From: Marinobacter gudaonensis
GTDB taxonomy: Bacteria > Pseudomonadota > Gammaproteobacteria > Pseudomonadales > Oleiphilaceae
DNA: 64,000 nt
Direction: 5' to 3'
Assembly: GCF_900115175.1 (NCBI RefSeq)
Contig: NZ_FOYV01000002.1
Span: 62,001 to 126,000 of the forward strand
Shown here: in pieces, positions 15,888 to 25,090 of the stretch
How the letters are laid out: every line of letters starts with the position of its first letter
Position numbering within the stretch: the stretch's first letter is position 1
Made by a program: the position numbers and the translations under genes
Notes under the pieces: model-generated
The model's input: the letters and a program-made list of their open reading frames with translations, nothing else
Database searches by the model: none
What the model was told of the DNA's origin: nothing

Positions 15888-17456
15888 TCACTCGCCGCGC
15901 CAGCTTACGCTGTACAGGTCGTGGCGGCGGTCCTGGAGGTTTTTCACGGTACCACTGTTGCGGGCGGTGATCAGCACTTCCGGCCGCAGATCGGCGAAGG
16001 CCACGGTTTCCACGTTGGGTTCGGTATCGGCGGCGATGCCGTCCCGGGCAAAAGGAAAGTCACAGGGGGTCAGGATGCAACTCTGTCCGTACTGGATTTC
16101 CATGTTCGGCACGTTGGGCAGGTTACCCACATTCCCCGACATCACCACATAGACCTGGTTCTCCACGGCCCGGGCCTGGCAACAGTAGCGCACCCGCAGA
16201 TAGCTCTGGCGCTCGTCCGTGCAGAAGGGCACGAAAACGATCTGTACGCCCTGGTCCACCAGGTGTCGCGTCAGTTCCGGGAACTCGGCGTCGTAACACA
16301 CCAGCACCCCGACGGTTCCGCAATCCGTCTCAATGGCGCTCACCCGGTTGCCGCCCTGCACGTTCCACCAGAAGGCCTCGTTGGGGGTCGGGTGGATCTT
16401 GGGCTGGCTGAATACCTGACCGTCGCGCAGGAACACGTACGCCATGTTGCGGATGGCACCGTCCTCCTCCCGTACCGGTGTGGAGCCGCCCACGATGTTG
16501 ATGTTGTAACGCAACGCCAGGTCCCGCATCAGTTCCCGGTAGCGCTCGGCGTAGAGGGCCACTGCGGCAAAGGTTTCCGCCGGAGTGCCCTTGCGCGCCT
16601 CGATGGACAGTAACTGCAGGGTAAACAGCTCCGGAAACACCACGAAGTCGCCCTTGTAGGTGGAGACCACATCCACGAAATAGCGGACGATCTCGCTGAA
16701 CTCGTCAAACGAAGCCACCGGGCGCTGCTGGTACTGAACGGTGCCAATGCGCACGGTGTCGCGCATGCGGTGGCCATAGCGCTTGCGCGGTTCTGCGTGG
16801 CCATTGCGAGGTACCTTGGGATTACGCCAGATCAGGTGAATACCGTACCCCATGGAGTCATGGTCGGCATCCAGGTAGTGAGGAATGATGCCGTGCACCT
16901 CGAACCCCTGGTGCAATTGGAACGACAGCACCGGGTCCTTCTGCTCTTTGCCCTTGATTGCGTCCACGTAGGCTTCAACGCTGCCAAACTTTTTCAGGCG
17001 CTGTCGCAGGCTCGGCAGGCGGCCGGCGAACACCACGCCCTGCAGGTTCAGGGCCTGGCACAGCTGTTTGCGTTCGTTGTAGAGCCGCTCGCCGATGCGA
17101 TAGCCGCGGCAGTCCGGGTCTACACACACCTCCATGCCGTACAGCCAGTCACCCTCCGGGTCATGCCGGGAGGCGTAGCCGTTACCGGTTATGGATGTCC
17201 AGTCGTGGGCCTGCAGGGCGATGTCGCCGGCAATCCGGAAGGTGGCACAGTAGCCCACCACCGTCTCGCCGAGCATGGCAACAAACTGGCCCTCCGGAAA
17301 CGTGTTGATCTGACCGGTAAGCGGGCCTCTGGTGTAGCCGTACATGCCGGTGCCTTCGTACACCCGGCGGCTGAGCTGAATAATGCCGGGAATATCCGCA
17401 AGGGTGGCGTTACGAACGTAAAGGCGTTGATCAGGATCGGAAAACGGCGGGCACAT
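15888..17456 (-). CDS. GNAT acetyltransferase-carbon-nitrogen hydrolase fusion
   Basis: About 522 residues in two domains. Residues about 10-200 form a GNAT domain (VRNATLADIPGIIQLSRRVYEGTG, MEVCVDPDCRGYRIGERLYNERKQLC). Residues about 225-510 form a nitrilase-superfamily domain with its full triad: Glu in FVVFPELFTLQ, Lys in FSQPKIHPTPNE and Cys in GVLVCYDAEFPE. The fusion is a known but uncharacterised architecture. It should hydrolyse an amide or nitrile, with the GNAT part perhaps acylating a related amine. The ATG at 17456 has GAGG nine bases upstream; a GTG six bases earlier is possible. A 60-nt gap and same orientation suggest co-transcription with thpR. Confidence 0.92.
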   Translation of the reverse strand: MCPPFSDPDQRLYVRNATLADIPGIIQLSRRVYEGTGMYGYTRGPLTGQINTFPEGQFVAMLGETVVGYCATFRIAGDIALQAHDWTSITGNGYASRHDPEGDWLYGMEVCVDPDCRGYRIGERLYNERKQLCQALNLQGVVFAGRLPSLRQRLKKFGSVEAYVDAIKGKEQKDPVLSFQLHQGFEVHGIIPHYLDADHDSMGYGIHLIWRNPKVPRNGHAEPRKRYGHRMRDTVRIGTVQYQQRPVASFDEFSEIVRYFVDVVSTYKGDFVVFPELFTLQLLSIEARKGTPAETFAAVALYAERYRELMRDLALRYNINIVGGSTPVREEDGAIRNMAYVFLRDGQVFSQPKIHPTPNEAFWWNVQGGNRVSAIETDCGTVGVLVCYDAEFPELTRHLVDQGVQIVFVPFCTDERQSYLRVRYCCQARAVENQVYVVMSGNVGNLPNVPNMEIQYGQSCILTPCDFPFARDGIAADTEPNVETVAFADLRPEVLITARNSGTVKNLQDRRHDLYSVSWRGE

Positions 17457-17528
17457 AGACACCTCGGAAAAGGCGTTGATTTGCCTCCATCTTTGGCGTG
17501 CCAGAGGCGTTTCGTCAAGCCGGAGCGG

Positions 17529-18071
17529 TCAGTCACCAGTTCCCAGCGGAAAGCGTTCGAGCGCGCTGTACACGGAGCCGGATGGCCCCTGGCTGCTCTC
17601 GAACAGGCAGAATTCATCCACTGGGAAATGGCCAAAAGCGGCGTTACCGTGCTCGTCCAGCAGCGCTTCCACAGAACCGGCCTGACGCTTGAAGCGGGCC
17701 AGAGTGATGTGGGGGCGGAAGGCCCTGCTCTCAGATGGCCGGGCCGGGCCTTGTATCCGACTCATAAGAGCGTCATGAAGCAGGCTCAGAGGCTCCGTGG
17801 GTGCCACGGCCGCCCAGAGGTTACGGGGCTTCTGCGGTTGGCCGAAGCACCCCAGCCCGGAAACGGCCAGCCAGAATTGCGCCTGCTGAATGCCCCGGGC
17901 CGACGCACACACCGTCGATACCTGGTCATCATCCAAGGTCCCCAGAAAAAGCAAAGTAAGGTGCAGTTGCTCGGCATTCTGCCATTTGGCGCCGTCAACG
18001 GGCGCCTGGACGTTCAGCAGGCGCTCTTTGATAGCCGGCGGGATTTCCACTCCGAAGAACAGTCGTGGCAC
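17529..18071 (-). CDS. thpR: RNA 2',3'-cyclic phosphodiesterase (2H family)
   Basis: A 180-residue 2H phosphoesterase with both HxT motifs, HLTLLFLG near residue 38 and HITLARF near residue 125, and the family opening RLFFGVEIPPAIKERL. E. coli ThpR opens 2',3'-cyclic phosphates at RNA ends and was first described as a 2'-5' RNA ligase. Four nucleotides separate its start from the stop of the upstream SDR gene, so they are likely in one transcript. Start chosen at the only well-placed ATG. Confidence 0.93.
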   Translation of the reverse strand: MPRLFFGVEIPPAIKERLLNVQAPVDGAKWQNAEQLHLTLLFLGTLDDDQVSTVCASARGIQQAQFWLAVSGLGCFGQPQKPRNLWAAVAPTEPLSLLHDALMSRIQGPARPSESRAFRPHITLARFKRQAGSVEALLDEHGNAAFGHFPVDEFCLFESSQGPSGSVYSALERFPLGTGD

Positions 18072-18075
18072 GGAA

Positions 18076-18846
18076 TCATTCCCGGTAAATCATCTTTCGA
18101 ACCATGCCACCATCAGCGACGAAGTTCTGGCCGGTAATGAACGAAGCAGCCGGCGAGATCAGATACGCTACCAGGCCGGCTATATCCTCAGGCTCCCCCA
18201 CCCGGCCAGCCGGGTGCTGGCCATGGTCGTCGGCATCGAGCGGAGCCACCGGATCCTTGCCACCCTGCCAGGCCCGGGTGTCGATCCAGCCGGGGCTGAT
18301 ACAATTCACGCGAATGTCCGGGCCCAGACTCATGGCCAGGGCATGGGTCAGGGCAACAATACCACCTTTGGTGGCGGCGTAGGCCTCCGTGTGCGGCTCC
18401 GACTGAAGCGCACGGGTGGAGGCCATGTTCACTATGGCACCACGGCTCTCACGAAGCGTCGGAACGGCGTGTTTGGTGACCAGGAAAGGACCTGTAAGGT
18501 TCACATCCAGCCGCCGCTGCCATTGCGCAAGGCTGAGCTGTTCGACTGGCCCGGTCTCCGGGTTGGCGATACCGGCGTTATTGACCAGCGCATCCAGGCG
18601 GCCTGCCCATTCGATAGTGGCCGCGACCACGCGCTCCACGTCCGTCTCAGAGGCCACATCTCCCTGGAAGAAGCGGATGTGACGCCGGTCGGTGGCCGCC
18701 AGCTGCTCACCGGCCTCCCGATCAGTATCACAGAACGCCACCAGCCAGCCGGACTGGGACAGGTCCTGCACAATGGCCCGGCCTATACCTTTGGCGCCGC
18801 CGGTAACCAGCGCAACTCGATCCGATGACGTCACATGGGGCTCCAT
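18076..18846 (-). CDS. SDR-family oxidoreductase
   Basis: A 256-residue classical short-chain dehydrogenase. The cofactor motif VTGGAKGIGRAI near the N-terminus, NNAGIANP, and the active-site Ser plus Tyr-x-x-x-Lys (MASTRAL then AYAATKGGI) are all present. The acidic residue in FCDTDRE after the second strand favours NAD over NADP. The family converts hydroxyl and keto groups in many pathways, and the substrate cannot be inferred. It lies 18 nt downstream of a second SDR gene on the same strand. Confidence 0.92.
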   Translation of the reverse strand: MEPHVTSSDRVALVTGGAKGIGRAIVQDLSQSGWLVAFCDTDREAGEQLAATDRRHIRFFQGDVASETDVERVVAATIEWAGRLDALVNNAGIANPETGPVEQLSLAQWQRRLDVNLTGPFLVTKHAVPTLRESRGAIVNMASTRALQSEPHTEAYAATKGGIVALTHALAMSLGPDIRVNCISPGWIDTRAWQGGKDPVAPLDADDHGQHPAGRVGEPEDIAGLVAYLISPAASFITGQNFVADGGMVRKMIYRE

Positions 18847-18864
18847 AGTGCAGAAGTTTCTCCC

Positions 18865-19557
18865 TTACTCAACTTTGGGTGTGGGCCGGACCAGAATTTC
18901 GTTCACATCCACATGGGCCGGCTGCGCCACCGCATACATCACGGCGTTGGCAATGTCTTCCGGTTTCAGGGCATGCTCTGGCCGCTCGTCGAAGAACGGT
19001 GTATCAACCATGCCCGGTTCAATCAGGGTTACGCGGATGCCGGAGCCACGGAGCTCTTCCCGCACGCCGTAGCCAATGGCCGATACCGCCCATTTAGTGG
19101 CACTGTACATGGAACCGGGGATGGTCACACGCCCGGCGGCAGAGCCGGTCAGCAACAGGTGGCCCCTGCTCTCCCGCAGCGCCGGCAGGCAGTGCTGTAA
19201 CGTAAGCCCAACACCGTAGATATTGGTGAGGATCATGTCCTTCCAGACCTCGGGATCGGCCCCGCTGAATCCGCCCGGTTCGCCGCCCCGGCCGGCGTTG
19301 GCGAACACAGCATCAATGCGTCCGAAGGTCTGCAACGCCCGGTCCACCATGTTTTTCTGGTCATCGCTGCTTTGCACATCGCACTGAACGGTTAATACCT
19401 TTTCCTCACCGCCCAACGACTGTTGCAGGCCCTTGAGTTTATCTTCGGAGCGTGCCGCCAGCACCAGGCGGTAGCCCTGCTCTGCGGCGGCTTTCGCGGT
19501 TTCAGCGCCAATCCCCGAGGAAGCGCCGGTGATCAGCATTACCGGTTGGTCTGCCAT
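18865..19557 (-). CDS. SDR-family oxidoreductase (YdfG-like)
   Basis: A 230-residue classical SDR beginning MADQPVMLITGASSGIGAETA, with AARSEDKL after the second strand (an arginine consistent with NADP preference), FANAGRGGEP, active-site serine in LLTGSAAG and MYSATKWAV. The ending GVREELRGSGIRVTLIEPGMVDTPFF is typical of YdfG-like enzymes acting on small hydroxy acids such as serine. AGGAGA precedes the ATG at 19557, which sets the start. It is probably co-transcribed with the SDR, thpR and GNAT-nitrilase genes downstream. Confidence 0.92.
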   Translation of the reverse strand: MADQPVMLITGASSGIGAETAKAAAEQGYRLVLAARSEDKLKGLQQSLGGEEKVLTVQCDVQSSDDQKNMVDRALQTFGRIDAVFANAGRGGEPGGFSGADPEVWKDMILTNIYGVGLTLQHCLPALRESRGHLLLTGSAAGRVTIPGSMYSATKWAVSAIGYGVREELRGSGIRVTLIEPGMVDTPFFDERPEHALKPEDIANAVMYAVAQPAHVDVNEILVRPTPKVE

Positions 19558-19622
19558 ACGATTGGTCTCCTGTGGTTTGAGCATGTGTACAGGCCTACGC
19601 CGGCCCGCGCCGGATCGATCAG

Positions 19623-19946
19623 TCAGTACACCTGTAACAGGATCAGCGCAATCAAGGCCAGGGCCAGCAAAAACCAACGCGCGTAGTGATCGGTGCGGTC
19701 GTCCTCGCCATTGGCAACGCGGCTGGCACCGTTGCCTGCGCTGGCTTCATACTCCGAGACAAGTTGGCGCGCCTGGTAAAGATCTTCGTCCTCCACATGC
19801 ACGTTGGTGAAGCCGGAGGCGCCGATTTCACCCATGGCGCCCTGGAGGTAGTGGCCGCCAACATGGGCCTCTATGCCATTGGCTTTCAGCAGGCCCGCGA
19901 CAATGTGGGCTTCGGTGAGGTCTCTGGCCCGATAGGCAATTTGCAA
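19623..19946 (-). CDS. DUF2007 protein with C-terminal membrane anchor
   Basis: A 107-residue protein. Residues 1-70 are a DUF2007 domain (RARDLTEAHIVAGLLKANGIEAHVGGHYLQGAMGEIG and VHVEDEDLYQARQLVSEYE), a PII-like ferredoxin-fold module thought to be a signal-transduction domain. A single C-terminal transmembrane helix (ARWFLLALALIALILLQVY) tethers it to the inner membrane by its tail. It sits alone upstream of the SDR pair and divergent from the esterase gene. Confidence 0.88.
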   Translation of the reverse strand: MQIAYRARDLTEAHIVAGLLKANGIEAHVGGHYLQGAMGEIGASGFTNVHVEDEDLYQARQLVSEYEASAGNGASRVANGEDDRTDHYARWFLLALALIALILLQVY

Positions 19947-20055
19947 GGCGCGACTCCTTCTGTAACCGTTCCGGGCAGAACCGGGACAAATCTGCGACTA
20001 TTACCCAAAGGATAGTTGGCTCCATCCCGGGGAGCCACCAACAAACGGATCGCCC

Positions 20056-21141
20056 ATGCTCTGGATACTGCTTGCCGTCATTGCCCTAGTGGTTGCGGCC
20101 ACTCTGACCCTGTTTCGTCTTGAGGATCTCTCGCACCTGGACCGACAGCAACACCCAGTGCGGGAGGGCACGCCAAGCCCGGCCAACCGGGAGGTCCTCG
20201 GGCGCATACGGGAGATGGGCGAGGCCTCCCGGGGCCTACGTGGCAAAGCGCGACTGATGGCGCTGCGCAAGCATATGGATGGCCTGAGCGAGGGCCTGGA
20301 ACTGGCCTCGGAGTTCCGGTTTTGCGAGGAACCCCGAGGTGAGTGGGCACTGGCCCCGGGATGCGACACACGGCGGCGCATTCTGTACATCCATGGGGGC
20401 GCCTGGGCCGCGGGCAGCCCACGCAGCCATCGGGCCATCACCGACAGGCTGTCCACGATCACCCGGGCGGCAGTGTTTGCCGTGGATTACCGCTTGATGC
20501 CTGAGCACCGGTTCATGGACGGTGTGCGAGATTGCCGTGATGCCTACATCTGGCTGGTGAAACACGGCCCCGAGGGCGCCGAGCCAGCCGATTTTCTGGT
20601 GGTTGCGGGGGATTCCGCCGGTGGCAGTCACACCCTCGGGCTCATCGCCTGGGCCAGGGACAATGGCCTGCGCCAGGCCGACGCCGCCATTGCCCTGTCA
20701 CCGTCTACCGACCTGACCCTGACGGCACCCAGCAACCGCGACAACATCGGTACCGATCCGCTGCTCGGGCCGGTATTCGGTGGCCTGTCGAAAATACCAT
20801 TACCGGTGATCTGGTGGGCGACCCTGGCAGCCTTCCGGGTTTCTCCCACCAGCCCGGTCGCCTCGCCGCTGCGGGGCAACCTGGAAAACCTGCCGCCAAC
20901 GCTGATTCAGGCGAGCGATACCGAAATGCTGCTCGATAACGCCCGGCGCTATGCGGCACGAGCCACGGCGGCCGGCTCTCCCGTGGCCCTGCACACCTGG
21001 CCAGGCATGGTGCATGTGTGGCAGATTTTCGTCCCCCTGTTGCCCGAAGCCGAAGAGGCCTTTGACGACATCCGGGATTTTCTCTCCGATGTCGAGTCCG
21101 GGCGTTTTGGGGCAGCCCCCCGGGAATCGTCCACCGGCTAG
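20056..21141 (+). CDS. Alpha/beta hydrolase of the hormone-sensitive-lipase (HSL) family
   Basis: A 361-residue esterase with an N-terminal membrane anchor (MLWILLAVIALVVAATLTLF). The oxyanion-hole motif HGGAWAAGSPRSH, nucleophile elbow GDSAGGSHT, acid in QASDTEMLLDNAR and histidine in WPGMVHVWQIF are all present, so the catalytic triad is complete. HSL-family enzymes cleave short to medium acyl esters. The physiological substrate is unknown. It overlaps the 3' end of the convergent arfB gene by 4 nt. A hairpin (GTTGGCTCC paired with GGAGCCACCAAC) lies near 20013-20042 in the leader. Confidence 0.92.
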   Translation: MLWILLAVIALVVAATLTLFRLEDLSHLDRQQHPVREGTPSPANREVLGRIREMGEASRGLRGKARLMALRKHMDGLSEGLELASEFRFCEEPRGEWALAPGCDTRRRILYIHGGAWAAGSPRSHRAITDRLSTITRAAVFAVDYRLMPEHRFMDGVRDCRDAYIWLVKHGPEGAEPADFLVVAGDSAGGSHTLGLIAWARDNGLRQADAAIALSPSTDLTLTAPSNRDNIGTDPLLGPVFGGLSKIPLPVIWWATLAAFRVSPTSPVASPLRGNLENLPPTLIQASDTEMLLDNARRYAARATAAGSPVALHTWPGMVHVWQIFVPLLPEAEEAFDDIRDFLSDVESGRFGAAPRESSTG

Positions 21142-21551
21142 AGCGACACCTTGCCCCGGAGGGCCTTGGTCTTGCCCCTCTGGGTTTTCTTGTCCACCCG
21201 CTTGCGCTGGGAGGACCGGCTTGGTTTGGTGGGGCGACGGGCCTTGCGCGGCTTCACCGCTTCCTGGATCAGCTCCTTCAGCCGCTGCAGGGCGTCCTCC
21301 TTGTTAAGTTCCAGGGTGCGGAAGGACTGCGCCTTGATAATCAGCACACCTTCCTTGCTGATGCGGTGATCGTTGAGCGCCATCAACCGTTCCTTGTAGA
21401 AGGGCGGGAGAGTGGAATGGAGAATGTCGAAGCGCAGGTGCACGGCGGATGCCACCTTGTTCACGTTCTGGCCACCGGCGCCCTGGGCCCGGATCTGGGT
21501 CATGTCGATTTCCCAATCGGCAAGTTCAACAGCGTTGGATAGTTTCAGCAT
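21138..21551 (-). CDS. arfB: Alternative ribosome-rescue peptidyl-tRNA hydrolase ArfB
   Basis: A 137-residue protein with the release-factor GGQ motif in RAQGAGGQNVNKVASAVHLRFD and a basic disordered C-terminal tail (KPRKARRPTKPSRSSQRKRV) that enters the empty mRNA channel of stalled ribosomes. ArfB releases nascent chains from ribosomes lacking a stop codon, as a backup to tmRNA. Length and the ILHS and NKEDALQRLKELI segments match E. coli YaeJ. It diverges from the SRAP-domain gene. Confidence 0.96.
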   Translation of the reverse strand: MLKLSNAVELADWEIDMTQIRAQGAGGQNVNKVASAVHLRFDILHSTLPPFYKERLMALNDHRISKEGVLIIKAQSFRTLELNKEDALQRLKELIQEAVKPRKARRPTKPSRSSQRKRVDKKTQRGKTKALRGKVSL

Positions 21552-21636
21552 CTGCTAAGGTTAACAAAATACGGGGCAGTCGGCTTATTGCAGACCAGTT
21601 GTGCCTTATTCAGAGGCGAGGGAACCCAGACCCACC

Positions 21637-22305
21637 ATGTGCGGACGATTCACCTTCTACACACCGCCGGACACTCTCATCCTGCAATTCTTCCCGGAAG
21701 GCATGGAGGTAGACGGGACCTTTGAGCCCAGCTACAACATTCCTCCGGGAACCGGCATCCCGATGATACGAATGGGCATGACCGGAAGCCTGATCATGGC
21801 TCATTCCCACTGGGGATTTCGACCTTCCTGGGCCGGCGACAAAGCTCCGGCGCCGATCAATGCCCGGGCAGAAACTGCGGCCACATCGAAATACTTCCGG
21901 GACGCCTTCACCCACCACCGCTGCCTGATTCCGGCCAACGGCTGGTACGAATGGCAGCAGAACGAGCAGGGCAAGACCCCTCATTACATTACGCCAGCGA
22001 ATCCAGAACAGGATCCCGCGATTTTCCTGGCCGGACTCTGGACGCCCCACGAGGGGGACGAAACCACGGCTTGCGCCATCATCACCGAACCCGCCAGTGA
22101 ACACCTGAAACACATTCACGACCGCCAGCCGGTGGTGCTCGATCCAGAGTGCCTCAGGGACTGGCTGAATCCTGACATTACCGAACGGGGACACGTACGG
22201 TCGGTAACCCACCGCCTTGATCCTGCGCGGCTACATGCCATTCCCGTTTCCCCGGAGGTGAACAATCCAAGGCACGATTCGCCAGCGCTGATCAGGGCAG
22301 TGTGA
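21637..22305 (+). CDS. SOS response-associated peptidase (SRAP/YedK, HMCES-like)
   Basis: A 222-residue SRAP-domain protein. The start is set at 21637 because the mature protein must begin Met-Cys: Cys2 (MCGRFTFY) forms a thiazolidine crosslink with abasic sites in single-stranded DNA. Also visible are the conserved N and R of APINARAETAATS, RCLIPANGWYEW, and the active-site histidine region ERGHVRSVTHRL. Reading from the upstream GTG at 21601 would bury that cysteine and is therefore unlikely. The protein shields abasic sites from error-prone processing. Confidence 0.94.
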   Translation: MCGRFTFYTPPDTLILQFFPEGMEVDGTFEPSYNIPPGTGIPMIRMGMTGSLIMAHSHWGFRPSWAGDKAPAPINARAETAATSKYFRDAFTHHRCLIPANGWYEWQQNEQGKTPHYITPANPEQDPAIFLAGLWTPHEGDETTACAIITEPASEHLKHIHDRQPVVLDPECLRDWLNPDITERGHVRSVTHRLDPARLHAIPVSPEVNNPRHDSPALIRAV

Positions 22306-22421
22306 TTGCAGGCTAGCGACAGTGATGCGACCAGTTCAACAAATCCTCACTATCCGTAACCTGACATTCCGTGGGCCGGGAAGTACATTGGGAGAGAGTG
22401 CTCGATTTCGGAAGGAAAAAC

Positions 22422-22922
22422 ATGCCCAGGTCCCTGCAGAGCGTGGCGTTACTCGCCGCAATAACCCTTGTCCTTGGCGGATGTGCAAGCACCGGTGGTA
22501 TGTCGCCGGAGCCGTCGCCTCAGGCGCAGACTATGCCCGCTGAAGCCCAACGTTCCGGCAAGGCGCAGAAGCTCTGGCAAGTGTTCGAACGTTACCGCGG
22601 CACGCCCTATGAGTATGGTGGCACATCGGCCCAGGGCTTTGATTGTTCGGGGTTTATTGTTACGGCGTTCCGGGAAGGGCTGGGGCAGCAACTGCCGCGT
22701 ACCACTTCGCAAATGCTGGCCCTGGGCGATGTCGTCCATCCCGGCCAGATCCAGCCGGGGGATGTGGTGTTCTTCCAGATCGGCGGCAAGGAGCAGCACG
22801 CCGGCATCTACATGGGTGGGGATCGGTTTGTCCATGCCTCGACCTCCTCCGGCGTTATCCAATCGTCCATCAGCGGCTATTACTGGCAAGGCCGCCTGAC
22901 CGAGGCGCGACGGTTCGACTGA
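22422..22922 (+). CDS. C40 (NlpC/P60) peptidoglycan endopeptidase lipoprotein
   Basis: A 166-residue lipoprotein. The signal ends in the lipobox VLGGCAST. The NlpC/P60 domain occupies the C-terminal two thirds, with catalytic Cys in FDCSGFIV, His in QHAGIYMGGDRFVHAS, and LPRTTSQML. It is likely to cut peptide stems (D-Glu to diaminopimelate) of peptidoglycan from the outer membrane side, similar to E. coli Spr/MepS and NlpC. GAAGGA precedes the ATG at 22422, excluding the earlier in-frame start. Confidence 0.94.
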   Translation: MPRSLQSVALLAAITLVLGGCASTGGMSPEPSPQAQTMPAEAQRSGKAQKLWQVFERYRGTPYEYGGTSAQGFDCSGFIVTAFREGLGQQLPRTTSQMLALGDVVHPGQIQPGDVVFFQIGGKEQHAGIYMGGDRFVHASTSSGVIQSSISGYYWQGRLTEARRFD

Positions 22923-22941
22923 TACAAAGGCTGGCGCGATA

Positions 22942-23415
22942 TCAGCGCTGTTTGCGGCGTACGTAGAGTACCTTGTGCACCCTGGCCACCGTTTCGCCGG
23001 ATTCGTCGACAATATCGACATCCCACTCCGGCAGCATTTTTTCACCTCCGACCGTCGCCGTTCGTATTTCCTCCACCCGCTCATCGGTCAGCTCGAACCT
23101 CGCTGTCACCTTGCCCTTGCCGGGGCGGATAAACTCGATGCTCGCGGATTTATCCCACACGATGTAGTCGTTGCCCAGTCGCCGCATCAACAGCAGCATG
23201 TACATGGGGTCTACCATGCTGTAGAGAGAGCCGCCAAAGTGGGTGCCCACGTAGTTGGTGTTGTACCAGTGCTGCCTCATCTCGACGGTGGCAGAGGCGA
23301 AATCATCGGCAATGTGGGTCACCTTGACACCCGCCCCGACGTAGGGGCCAAAGGTGGTCAGGACTCGGCGCATGGCGGCGGCGCTGGCGAACCAGCGACG
23401 TATGGTGGCGTTCAT
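22942..23415 (-). CDS. DUF4442 hotdog-fold thioesterase-like protein
   Basis: A 157-residue hotdog-fold protein. The signature [23 protein letters not shown], around the long central helix, and [14 protein letters not shown] are typical of DUF4442, a branch of the PaaI/YiiD thioesterases. These hydrolyse acyl-CoA or acyl-ACP thioesters, but this branch lacks assigned substrates. It is convergent with the NlpC/P60 lipoprotein gene and otherwise alone. Confidence 0.88.
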   Translation of the reverse strand: MNATIRRWFASAAAMRRVLTTFGPYVGAGVKVTHIADDFASATVEMRQHWYNTNYVGTHFGGSLYSMVDPMYMLLLMRRLGNDYIVWDKSASIEFIRPGKGKVTARFELTDERVEEIRTATVGGEKMLPEWDVDIVDESGETVARVHKVLYVRRKQR

Positions 23416-23514
23416 TCAACTCCCCGATCGCAATCAGAATTTCAGATTTGGATAGCACCCTATCGTCCGCCTGACGGCGGACCAATGCAAGAAATTCATA
23501 CGATCGTTTGAATA

Positions 23515-24120
23515 CTAGAGACCACTGACCGTGAGATGCAGAGCAATCGCCGCCATCATCACGCCAATCACGCCATCAATAATTCGCCAGGCCATTGGGC
23601 GGGCGAGGATGGGTGCCAGCGCCGAGCCACCCCAGGCCAGCAAGCCAAACCAGAGAATGGAGGCACTGCTGGCACCGGCAACGAAGGTGGTCGCGTCTTC
23701 CTGCTGGGCACCAACCGCGGGAATCAGGAGCAGTGTATCCAGGTACACCTGAGGGTTGAGCAGGGTAACCGCCAGCGTGGTAAACACTACCGCCCTGAGG
23801 CTCCGTTTGGTCACCTCACCCGCCTCCAGCGCAGCCCGGCCACGACCGGCCCGCACGAACGACTGAATTGCGAGCCAGCCAAGGAACGCCACCCCAAGCC
23901 AGCGCAGGATCTCCAGGGCTTCGGGCATTGCCATCAGTGCGGCGCTGATGCCAAACATACCCAGAGTAAACAGTGTGACATCCGCCACCATGCACAACCC
24001 GGCTGACCACCAGTGGTGTTCGCGGCGAATGGCCTGGCTCAGCAGATAGGCATTTTGCGCTCCTATAGCCACGATAATGCCGCCGCAAACAATCAGTCCG
24101 GTCAGGTAACTCTCAAGCAC
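23515..24120 (-). CDS. argO: LysE/ArgO-family amino-acid exporter
   Basis: A 201-residue protein with six transmembrane helices and the LysE hallmarks: GAQNAYLLSQAIRREHHW at the end of the first helix, and LLNPQVYLDTLLLIPAVGAQ in the fourth. ArgO exports arginine (and canavanine, lysine) in E. coli under control of ArgP. Here it is divergent from a LysR gene resembling argP, 88 bp away, so the same regulation is likely. The shared promoter region carries no obvious inverted repeat beyond AT-rich patches. Confidence 0.93.
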   Translation of the reverse strand: MLESYLTGLIVCGGIIVAIGAQNAYLLSQAIRREHHWWSAGLCMVADVTLFTLGMFGISAALMAMPEALEILRWLGVAFLGWLAIQSFVRAGRGRAALEAGEVTKRSLRAVVFTTLAVTLLNPQVYLDTLLLIPAVGAQQEDATTFVAGASSASILWFGLLAWGGSALAPILARPMAWRIIDGVIGVMMAAIALHLTVSGL

Positions 24121-24208
24121 GTCGGTGTCTCCTTAATCAACGAGGCAAGGTTACCGTTTTCCTTCTATACTTGAAATTCATACTCATAATGCTGCATCAG
24201 TTTTACTT

Positions 24209-25090
24209 ATGATTGATTACAAACTGCTGGAAGCGCTTGCAACGGTGGTTGAGACTGGTGGATTCGAGCGCGCTGGCCTGGCGCTGGGGCTGAGCCAGTC
24301 GGCGGTGTCCCAGCGCATACGAACCCTGGAAATACGGCTCGGCCAGCCGGTACTGGTGCGCAGCCCCGTGCTCAGGGCCACACCGGCCGGACAACGACTG
24401 CTCAACCACGTCCAACAGGTGCAGTTACTGGAGCGGGACCTGGCAAAATCCATCCCCGCCCTTTCCGAGCCAGCCGCGCGCCTGCGCATCGCTCTGAATG
24501 CCGATAGTCTGGCAACCTGGTGGGCGGCCGCGGTAGGTGAGGTTTCAACCCGGGAAGGTCTGTTGCTCGACCTGGTGGTGGAAGACCAGGACATCGGACT
24601 GCGCCGCATGCGCGAAGGGGACGTAGCCGCTTGCTTATGCAGTAGCCCGCAATCGGTGGCCGGCGCGCGATGCGTGCACATTGGCACCATGACCTACAGC
24701 CCCCTGGCCAGGCCGGACTATGTGCGGCGGTATTTCGGCAAGGGCCTGAACGAATTGAGCCTGCAAACGGCACCGGCTATTGTATTTGGACCCAACGATC
24801 AGCTGCAGCACCGGTTTCTCGCCCAGTGCGGCTACCATGGCACCTTTCCCCACCACCTTTGCCCTTCCTCGGAAGGTTTTGTAAAACTGGCACTGGCGGG
24901 CATGGGCTATGGCATGATCCCGGAACTGCAGGCACACGCGGAAATCCAGGCCGGCCGACTGGTGAGCGTGGCGCCGGAACACACGCTGGAGGTGTCCTTG
25001 TACTGGCACTTCTGGCGCCACGGCGGCGGCGTGATGGAGCGATTGACCAATGCCTTGCGCTCCGCCGCTATCCTTCATTCCACAGGCTGA
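24209..25090 (+). CDS. argP: LysR-family regulator ArgP
   Basis: A 293-residue LysR-type regulator. The N-terminal winged helix (YKLLEALATVVETGGFERAGLALGLSQSAVSQRIRTLE) and a substrate-binding domain (about 90-290) are present. IRTLEIRLGQPVLVR and the domain motifs SLATWWAAAV and RLRIALNADS are typical of ArgP/IciA. ArgP senses lysine and arginine and controls argO, located divergently here. GGCT-family coding begins within its last 41 nt. Confidence 0.93.
   Translation: MIDYKLLEALATVVETGGFERAGLALGLSQSAVSQRIRTLEIRLGQPVLVRSPVLRATPAGQRLLNHVQQVQLLERDLAKSIPALSEPAARLRIALNADSLATWWAAAVGEVSTREGLLLDLVVEDQDIGLRRMREGDVAACLCSSPQSVAGARCVHIGTMTYSPLARPDYVRRYFGKGLNELSLQTAPAIVFGPNDQLQHRFLAQCGYHGTFPHHLCPSSEGFVKLALAGMGYGMIPELQAHAEIQAGRLVSVAPEHTLEVSLYWHFWRHGGGVMERLTNALRSAAILHSTG

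Noticed and set aside
20013-20042. Hairpin upstream of the HSL-family esterase
   Set aside because: Stem imperfect and no T-tract; may be chance in GC-rich DNA.
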